Origin: Vanrija pseudolonga
Lineage: Eukaryota > Basidiomycota > Tremellomycetes > Trichosporonales > Trichosporonaceae
Direction: 5' to 3'
DNA length: 64,000 nt
Assembly (NCBI RefSeq): GCF_020906515.1
Contig: NC_085855.1
Location: forward strand, 1,736,001 to 1,800,000
Made by a program: the position numbers and the translations under genes. The notes under the pieces were generated by a model. It was not told the DNA's origin, ran no database searches, and saw only the letters and a program-made list of their open reading frames with translations. Shown one piece after another: positions 56,159-64,000 of the stretch; the stretch's first letter is position 1; every line of letters begins with the position of its first letter.

Positions 56159-59100
56159 CTATGGCCGGGGTCGGCGTCCTCCGGCGTGAGGGCCGCCTTT
56201 CTTGCGTGTGGTCGATGTCGACTGGGTCGCTGGCGCAGCCTGTCCCATGGAGAAGGCGAGCGGGGGTGGAGCTTGGGTCACCGGCGCGGGAGCCAGTCCC
56301 ATGTTGAAGCCAGGTGCCGGAGGAGCTGGTGATGGTGCTGGTGCTGGTGCTGGGGCTGGTGCTGGTGCCGGTGCTGGTGCTGGTGCTGGAGGGGCTGGTG
56401 CCGTGCGAGGTGTGGCTTGGGTCAGAGTGGAGCCGAAGGTCGCGCCGATGGCTGCGGTACCTGTGCCACTGATGCCCGCCTTGAGGGAGAAGGTGTTCTT
56501 GACTTCTACCAGGGCCCCAGTCCTGCGTGCTAAGGAGAACGACTTCTCCACTTTAGCAAAGGCGGAAATGACAGCAGAGAGGATCTCTTCCCGACTAAAC
56601 GTCTTTTGGCCCGCGCCCAGCCCGTCTGCGCCACTGAACCCGTTGTCGACCTCGCCATGGCCCTTCTTGTTGTCGACATGGGACTTGTCAACTGGGGTCG
56701 ACTCTGCGACTTTTTGGTGGGTCGCCTGGCGATACCACGGTGGTGCCCTGGCGAGGATGAGCCTTCCCAAGGCCTTGAGAAACTCATTGTCGACCGCATC
56801 CCAATTACGTTGGGCATGACGAAGGGCGCGTTCGCGGGCCTTGCGCGTAGGCTCCGCAGGCTGCCACGAGTTGTAGCGGAGGCACTCGCGCTGGAATCCC
56901 TTCATCTGCGTCGTTAGGCCGTGCCATCCTCAATTACTCACTCCAAGCAGAATCCAAGCAATTGCCAGGGGGTCCAGCACGTACTTCGCGCTGTCGAACT
57001 CGGAGCCGGAGTTGGCAAGCGGAGACTCGGCGCTGTCGGGCTCGGACTTGTCGAGCTCGGACTCGGGGTCTTCGGGTAGAGGCGGGGGGACGATGTAGGA
57101 TCCGCGAAGTTCCCAGAGGTGGTATGCACCCACCGCCCACTCCTTCGCCTCTTCTTCAGAAGGGGGTTGGGGCGGTGGCGCCGGCAGCGTGTCCGCCAGC
57201 GCCGCGCTTGTTGCCGCCGCCGCCGCTGCCCTTGTTGTCGCCGCTGCGGCCGCCGCCAGAACCGGAGCCGCCGCCGTTCTTGCTGGCAGATGCGTTGTCC
57301 TGCCTCTTGCCCTTCCTACCCGAGGCGTTGCCGTTCTTGTTGCCACCATTGCCAGAGGCATTGCCGCTCTTGCCGTCCGAGGGACCACTCTTGCTGCCTG
57401 AGGCGCTTCCCTCCTTGGTGCCAGAGGCGCCGTCACCGCTGGGGCCGTTAGCCGCCGCCGAGAGAGACGAACTGGGAGGGTCGCCCAGCTCCTCCTTCTT
57501 GGCCCCTCGCCTTGCACGGCGTCCTCGTGTCGTCTTTCCCGTGGGAGACGAGGGACGGCTCGGTGGCAGGGGGACGTCGGCCGGGAGCAAGAGCGGGTTA
57601 GCGGGGAGGGGAATGTCCGCGGGTACCTTCTGCGGGGTCTCAATGGTAGGTGCTGAAAGCTGCACAGCCTTTGAACTCTCAACCAGCGTGGGTGAGTTAC
57701 CCGTGATCTCAGTCGGGGGCGCTTGAAGCAGCTCAGCCCGAGAAGCGTTGTCGGAGACGTCTTCGACTGGCTTCTGGAGATCGGTGGCAGGGGCGGAGGG
57801 AGAAGGACGGGCGCAGGTAGCCGGGGAAGCCGTCACGGAGTCGCTGTCGGCAGCGAGGTCGATGTCCTCACCGACGAGCACGGTGGACTCGAGGGGAGGG
57901 GCAAGGTTGCTGTTGGAGACTTGCTGGGTGGCCTCGGAGAGAGGAGCCAGGTCGTCGGCGACAGCGGTGTCAATGGCCTTGGTGGCCTCGGCAGGCTTGG
58001 GGCACTCGGGGTCCTCGGAGGGCTTGTTCGGCTCGGCAGTCTCAGTGGCCTCGAAGGTCTTGGTAGGCTCTGCGGGAAAAACCGTATCCTCAGCACCCAC
58101 GTCGTCGGCGACGACTTGCTTGGCAAGCTCAGCCGGGGTAGCCACCTCAACAACCTGATTGTTGGCGACGACTTGCTCGGCAGCCAGCATAGCTGTGTGG
58201 TTGGTGAAGGGCAGCTCCTCCGTGAGCTCGGTATCAAGGGCCAGGTCGTCGGTACGGCGCTGCTCGGTGGGCTTGACCAGGCGAGCAGGGTCATCGGCAA
58301 GTGGTTCCGTGGTAAGGCTGTCAAAAGAAGGGCGGCGGTCGGCGTCGAGATTGTCGAGAAGAGTGCCGAAGGCCTCGTATTGGCTGCAAAGCCAAACGAG
58401 GCACTCAGTCAACCAGTAGGTCACGGTGACCATGCGACGGCCGATACCGGCCAGTGCCCAGCATCCGGCACGCCAGATCGCCTTCTTGGCAACGGCGAAG
58501 TCGACGACGTTGGCGGTGGGAGACTCAAAGGCGCCCTTGGCGACGGTGGACACGAAGACGTTGGCAGCGCCAGACTCAAAGGCGCCCTTGGCGACGGTGG
58601 ACACAAAGACGTTGGTGGAGTCAGCCTCAAAGGCGGGCACAACGGGCTTGGCGACGTTGGACACGAAGACCTTGGTGGTGGGAGCCTCAAAGGTGGGCTC
58701 AACGGGCTTGGCGACGTTGGACACGAAGACCTTGGTGGTGGGAGCCTCAAAGGCGGGCACAACGGGCTTGGCGACGTTGGACACGAAGACCTTGGTGGTG
58801 GCAGGCTCAACGGACTTGCCGATAGCGGGCACGACGCGCTTGCGGACCCGAACGGTGTTCCCAAGCTGCGAACATCGTTGTCAGTCAACTGGGACACTCT
58901 ACTTCTCACGTCTATCTCACCTCCGTGTTGGGAACTTGGCCGGTACCAGACATACCACCCACGGATGACGTATCGGTGGCTTGGTCCTGCGGTGCGTGAG
59001 CGTTGCCACCAAACAGGACACCACCAGCACTCACCTCCCGCTGATCAGCGGAGGCTTTCTCAATAGCCCTGTGTGCCAGAATGACCGTCTGGTATGCGTC

Positions 59101-59530
59101 AGCGCCATGTAGAGTTAAAACACGCCAACTCACAACCAAAATGACGAGTGCTATCTGGGCCACCGGTACCCAAGGCATCAGGTCATTCAGGAAATCGAAC
59201 TCCATCGTTCCGCACACAAGCGGCCAGTAGGCAGCCTGCGGCAAAACGAGGACGACGAAGACGAGTGCCGACGAGAGCATGGAGAGCTCAAACTGTGGCG
59301 GGTGAGGAAGGGGAGCACGGTTTGGTTGATTGACTTACCAGGACGAGGATAAGAGCCAGGACAAGGGGAAGTACCAAGAAGATCGGAGTGTGCGCGTGAG
59401 CAGAGCTCGACAGCGCAACATCAGCAGCAGGCATGTTCAAAGCCATGAACTGCGCAGCGAGATTGATGAGAGGTGTGGTGGGGGTGGGACGCAAGTGGTG
59501 TGAGACCAGCATGTTGGCTGGTAGCAGCAT
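56159..59530 (-). CDS. Membrane protein with repetitive disordered tail, function unknown
   Basis: Exons 59530-59339, 59292-59134, 59088-59035, 58986-58921, 58865-57320, 57282-56942 and 56905-56159; about 1034 residues. Residues about 45-115 contain hydrophobic segments (IFLVLPLVLALILVL, SSALVFVVLVLPQAAYWPLV, PVAQIALVILV), so the N-terminus is membrane-embedded. Then follows a tandem repeat array, an acidic Thr/Ala/Glu-rich region, a Gly/Ser/Asn-rich stretch, an alpha-rich part (AKEWAVGAYHLWEL, AERALRHAQRNWDA-like) and a Pro-Ala repeat. The 37-bp intron at 57319-57283 is inferred; if retained, the frame ends at 57156 (726 residues). I recognise no family. Confidence 0.6.
58500..58815 (-). repeat. 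Coding tandem repeat, 60- and 51-bp units
   Basis: Three 20-residue units of the type TTKVFVSNVAKPVVPAFEAP are followed by two to three 17-residue units of the type ANVFVSTVAKGAFES. The nucleotide copies are nearly identical, implying recent expansion. Confidence 0.88.
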
Positions 59531-60376
59531 GGTGGTGGTATGTTGAAGTGAAGAGAGGGGTTGCAACGCAAATTTTAAAGTGGGTGGGCGTGGGCGAGTG
59601 CTGCCGGTCTGGCCAGTTTGGCCAGTCTGGTGCTGTGCTGGAGTCAGGAACAATGGGGATGAGTTGATAGAAGCACACACACACAAACACACACCCCTGA
59701 TGGCAGGTGGTGTGTGTTGGGTGCGACTTCAACGCACGCCGAGGTGCGAAGGGGGCTGTCGCACCTTCTACCGCTTTGTCCGCGCCGCTCGTCGGCCACG
59801 CCGTGACGTTCAACACAATGCATGTGCGGTGGCAGTTTCAAAGCGCAAGACTTGTGCATCAGCTTTCACGTGCAACAGCATGGGTGATGTAGTGATGCAT
59901 GTCGAGCGGGGGCAGCGTTTCGACGTGATTGTGGCGCTTGTCTTAAAGCAACACACACGCACGGACCCGAGTCTGCCACACACACGTCACACAAAAGCTT
60001 GGACCTGCGCTGGTCACACAACGGGATCATTTCACAGCGTCACACGTGCAGCCAGCGTGGACGCCGCAGCGTGGGCAGCGGAGCGAGCTCTGCACCTCGG
60101 CGTGGGGCGGAGAGGCCAGACTGGCGGGATGGAGAGCGCTTGGTCTGGATAGATGAGGAGCTGCTGTACTGTTAAAGTGGTGGCGCAGCGACATGAAAGG
60201 CAAATCAGTGAACGTGTGAGGGCAACGGGGGTGGGCGAGTGGGTCTCCATGCCGAGTCCATGTGTGCACAGCACATCTATCTACAGTGTCATTCACAATG
60301 TCCCCTCCTCATCTCCTCCTCTCCCAAGCACTCAATGCTCCTCCTCACCGTCGGGGGTCCAGCGCGTACGAGATGC
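59531..60376. other. Spacer upstream of the membrane-protein gene
   Basis: 846 bp, promoter of the gene at 59530 and 3' flank of the next minus-strand gene. CACACAC runs occur near 59673-59693 and 59950. No gene was recognised. Confidence 0.45.
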
Positions 60377-63300
60377 CTAGGTCGACGGGTCGCAGGTCGG
60401 TGGGTCCGCTGGGACCTGGGCCACAGACTCGTCCTTGGAGGCAGTCGGAGCCTCGTCGGCAACAGAGGAGCCAGCAGCCACGGCCACCGGGGGGCCCTTG
60501 CCCTTGCCGGACGCCCTCAAGTGTGCCTTGATCGGGCGCGCGGTCCCGTCGGGGACTCCGACCTGCTCGGTGTGGTCACGCTCACGTCGCTTGCGCTGCG
60601 TGACGATCGGTGCCACCGCCGCAGCCTCCTCATCAGCCGCTTCCTTTGCGAGGGTGGCGGCCGAGAACGACTGCCTACCCAGAGGCGAACTACCAGGCGG
60701 AGAGCGGCGTGAAGACGATGCGCCGTGTGGCGGCGTCTTCAAGGCGAGGGGAGAGACAGACCCAGAAGCTCCAGAAGTAGAGGGCGAAGAACTCGACGAG
60801 CCCGATGGGGTGCTCTGACCCAGGTGGTTCGTAAACCACCCCCTCGCAAGGCTCCTCATCTTGGAGTTGAGCCTGGGCTTGTAGGGCTCGGGCTCGGGCT
60901 CTTGCTCTTGTGCCGATGAGCCACCGGAGGTTGGCGACTGCAAGTTGCTGGCAGAAGCCTGGCCAAGGCGCTCGGGTGCCGGGGCATCGAGTGCGGCCAC
61001 TGGTGCAGTCGACGATCCTACGTCAGATGCCGCCACTGACTCTTGCTCCACAGGTGCTGCTGGCCTTGGCGTGGGGCTCGGCGTCGCCGGGGCCTCCTTG
61101 AGAGGAAAGGCGCTGCTAAACTGAGGCGGCGGCGGAGGCTTCCACCCGGTGGACGGGGCCACGAGTGGCTTCTGTGGCACTTGGACTGGCTTCGTTGCTG
61201 GTCCAACCAGTGCCGAGAACGGCGGCGGCTTGGAAGTGGACACCACTGGCGCTGCTGACGTGGATGCGGGGGGACTCTTGGGGAATGGTGATGAGCTCCA
61301 GCTGTTGCTGGAAGCGGAACCACCTGCCAGCCCCTCCGATTTGACGGCAGGGCGAGGACTGGGCGTCCAGCCCGTCGGTGGGGGAATCGCAGGGGATGAG
61401 ATCTGTGGCTGCGAGGGAGCTTGTGTCGACGCGTTCAAAGCTGGCGGGCTCGGCGTCGTGATCGCAGGCGGTGAGATCTGCTCCTGCGAGGGAGCTTGTG
61501 GTGCTTGCGAGGGAGCGCACGCTGGGACAGGTGACGTTGACACTGCCTGAGTGGATGGTGGTGACACCGATGGCGGCGTTGGCGGGGGTGTTGGCAGGTG
61601 CGGGGGTTGCTGTGTTGCCGACAAACCCATCATGGCGTGGGCGCCTTGCTGTTGACGTGCTGGTGTCACTGATGGGGGCGAGGCGTTGGTGGACTGGGGC
61701 AGGCCGACAGTTGGCGACGACGAGGCGGCACCCTCGGCGGTTGTCTGCGAGTCCTCCATGTCTTGGTCCTCCAGCTCATCTGCCTTGTTGAACCAGATTA
61801 CCCTGTCCTTGACCTTTGGGGGGAGCACGAGAGCGCTGGGCCGCGTGCCGTAGCCACCGAAGCTGCCCGCGAAGGAAGATTTATTCCCATTGGGGGCGCT
61901 CACGGTGGACGAGGTTGAACTGGTCGGCTGCCAGGTCAGGCTACCCGTGGGTGCGTTGTTGGCCTGGGTTGCCGCCGAGGCGACAAAGCTCGAGCCGAAG
62001 GGCACAGCGGTCATGTTGGTGTTGAAGCCGCCGGAGCTGCCCGCGAAGAAAGAGGTGTTTCCATTGGGGGCGCTCACGGTGGACGACGCTGAACCAGACG
62101 ATGGCCAGCCCAGGCTACCCGTAGGTGCGTTGTGGGGCTGGGGTGGCGTCCAGGCGAGGAGGTTCGCCGACGACGCGGGGGGAGGGAAAGTGGCGACAGG
62201 GGCGGTTGCGTTGCCCCCGCTGCCACTCGCCTCCGAGTCTTGCATTGTGTGATCGCCGTCGCTGACCACCTCGCTGCTGCCGACCATCTGGTCGTCTTCA
62301 ACGATCTCGCCGTCTTCGAGAGGCGTGTTACCGCCACCGGTGCTGCCCGCGAAGGAAGAGATATTCCCATTGGGGGCGCTCACAGTGGACGAGGTTGAGC
62401 TAGTTGGTTGCCAGCCCTGGCTACCCGCAGGTGCGTTGTTGGGCTGGGTTGGCGCCGAGGCGGAGAGGCTCGCCGAAGGCGCGTGTGGAGGGAAAGTGAC
62501 GACAGGAGCGGTTGTGTTGCCCCCGCTGCCACTCGCCTCCGAGTCTTGCATAGTGTGGTCGCCGTCGTCGCCCACCTTGCTGCGGTCGACCATCTGGTCG
62601 TCTTCTTCTGCGATCTCGCGGTCTTCGAGAGTCGCTTTGCCTTCACCGTTGGCCATGTGCTGGTCAACAGGGAAGGCCCTTGTGCCCGTGGAAGAGGATG
62701 AACCATCCTCACGGGCGTTGGCGCTCCCACTGGGAGCGCTCACCGACGGAGAGAACCCCGGCGGACCTTGTCCCCCTTCTCCCACAAGGTGGCCGTGTTG
62801 CCGAGTTGGGCTTCCTGGCCGCCCCGAGCAAAACCCGTCGCGTTCTGGTGCGCAAGGGCGTTGTAGCTTGGCGGGGAAAAGTTGGAGAGCGTCACAGGTG
62901 GTGCGGTCGACTGGGGAGCCGCTGGCTCATCTTCGTTCACGCCGAAGATGGTGAGGACGAAAGAAATGCGCCTGAACGGCGTCCACTGGGAGCACACATC
63001 CTCCATGTGCTCAAGCGCCCACGAGCGGTCGCCAGCCCTCGGCTCAGGCAGTTGGCGAGCGCGGGGATTGGCCTTGATCTTCTCGCAACCACCTGGCTGG
63101 AAAGTCAGCACGGTCCAGCACGGATTGTTCTCACTGGAAGAAGGAGGCGAACCAAAGCATGCTGCCTTCCAGGCGTGAACTTAAGCTTCTTGAGCATGTA
63201 TTTGGCCTCGTTCGATCCCTGGATCCTTTCCTTCTCCTTCTGTTCCGCCGTGAGGGCCACCTGCACCGGGCGTGCATCCTTCTCGGCGGCCTTGAAGTCC

Positions 63301-64000
63301 GAGAATGAGGCGATGGATGACCCCGGGAGACTGTGGTTGTGGGCGGGCGTGCCAGTGCCGTTCACAACAGAACTGGTGCCCGTCGTCCAGCCACTCGCCG
63401 AAGCACCGCCAAGGCTGGGAACTTGGGCCAAGACGGGAGTACTGTTGACGGCAGGCTGGCTGATGGCGGCAGTGGCACCGTTGTTGTTGTTGGGGAAGAA
63501 ACTGGGAATGGGGCCGACAACCGGCGTGCTGGCGTTGGCAGTCTGAGAGGGAGCTGATGCGCTAAAGAGGCTCGACTGAGGTGGCGTGGGGGTGGATCCG
63601 TTCCCGGGACCCAGGCCGTTAAGCAGACTGCCTGACGCGTCTGTGTGTGACATGAGCTGAGACTCCTGCCCGGCCGAGGCCATGTTGATGTCGTCAGGCT
63701 GCTGAGGAGTCGCCGGCCAGGCAATACCAGACAACAAACTGCCTGGGGTCGGAACCGCCGGGGCCGCAGCAGCCGACGTCGCAGCCACCGGCGTCGCCGT
63801 GGACGGGCCGAAGCGGTCACTCAGCTTAGGCTTTGAAGGTGACGACGCCATCGAGGACGGAGGAGTCACCGGCCAGGCAATACCAGAAAACAAACTGCCT
63901 GGGGTCGGAACCGCCGGGGCCGCAGCAGCCGACGTCGCAGCCGCCGACGTCGCCTTGGATGGGCCGAAGCGGTCACTCAGCTTAGGCTTTGGAGGTGGCG
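60377..64000 (-). CDS. Large disordered repeat protein, 5' end outside the window
   Basis: Exons 64000(partial)-63135, 63096-62786 and 62729-60377, introns 38 and 56 bp; more than 1170 residues. The frame is open to the window edge, so the start is missing. The second exon encodes the only ordered-looking part (GGCEKIKANPRARQLPEP, WTPFRRISFVLTIFGV). Otherwise it is Ser/Pro/Ala/Thr-rich with repeated acidic DGEIVEDDQM and HTMQDSEASGSGGN blocks and SSFAGS-GG units. The C-terminus has NSKMRSLARGWFTNHLGQ. It recalls disordered nuclear proteins but lacks a clear FG pattern, and I assign no family. The 62785-62730 intron is chosen by phase (a TTG/GTGGGA donor). Confidence 0.6.
63683..64000 (-). repeat. 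156-bp coding tandem repeat at the right edge
   Basis: A 52-residue unit running from KPKLSDRFGPS through AVPTPGSL and SGIAWP is present as one full copy and most of a second, cut by the window edge. More copies may follow outside. Confidence 0.85.

Noticed and set aside
57723-59066. 447-codon plus-strand frame opposite the membrane-protein gene
   Set aside because: It is a repeat-driven antisense shadow of the tandem-repeat region, and the minus-strand gene has a full exon chain with membrane segments.
1-64000. CRISPR arrays, rRNA genes, retroelements or DNA transposons
   Set aside because: I saw no reverse-transcriptase, integrase or transposase motifs, no terminal repeats and no rRNA sequence. 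The repeats found are small tandem, simple or intronic ones.

Overview
The window looks like nuclear DNA of a GC-rich, intron-rich basidiomycete yeast. Tremellomycetes, probably Trichosporonales, is my best guess from gene content and style; no rRNA or marker gene here proves it. Genes are broken by very short introns, many of 34-50 bp, with GTRNGT donors, CTAAC/CTGAC-like branch sites and CAG/TAG acceptors. All five tRNA genes carry introns. I rebuilt exon chains by hand from open frames, splice consensus and phase, so most coding entries are spliced models spanning first to last coding base, with exons listed in the evidence.

Layout. 1-1933 has no recognisable gene. 1934-4381 (-) encodes a homeodomain transcription factor, preceded by a 5.7 kb gene-poor tract (4382-10096). 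10097-13193 (-) is a Red1/ZFC3H1-type zinc-finger protein. 13654-15907 (-) is the mitochondrial inner-membrane protein Mdm31, divergent from NMD3 (+). Then come an alpha/beta hydrolase (+), a DHA2-type MFS transporter (-), and an isopenicillin-N-synthase-like dioxygenase (-). Next are a tRNA-Arg/tRNA-Ala pair (-), a CPL1-like secreted cysteine-rich protein (+), a secreted GH29 alpha-L-fucosidase (-), and a tRNA-Val/Glu/Lys triplet (-). These are followed by a coiled-coil protein (-), two consecutive Zn2Cys6 transcription factors (+), a mitochondrial 2-oxodicarboxylate carrier (+), a TauD/TfdA dioxygenase (+), an NCBP3-like cap-binding protein (-), the SNARE Sec9 (+), and an arrestin-like protein with PY motifs (+). 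Three F-box-like genes (+) follow, two of them recent tandem copies. At the right edge are a repeat-bearing membrane protein (-) and a large disordered repeat protein (-) that runs off the window.

Themes. Several products belong to nuclear RNA and ribosome export or decay (Red1-like, NCBP3-like, NMD3). Others serve membrane traffic and transport (Sec9, arrestin, MFS, carrier). The most unusual observation is a 108-bp block, 107/108 identical, lying in the same orientation relative to transcription inside two exceptionally long introns (371 and 363 bp) of unrelated genes 12 kb apart: an introner-like candidate. Other notable signals are tRNA arrays with no Pol III terminators between their members, a 37-nt intron whose retention would give a different C-terminus, and a periodic motif array upstream of the TauD dioxygenase.
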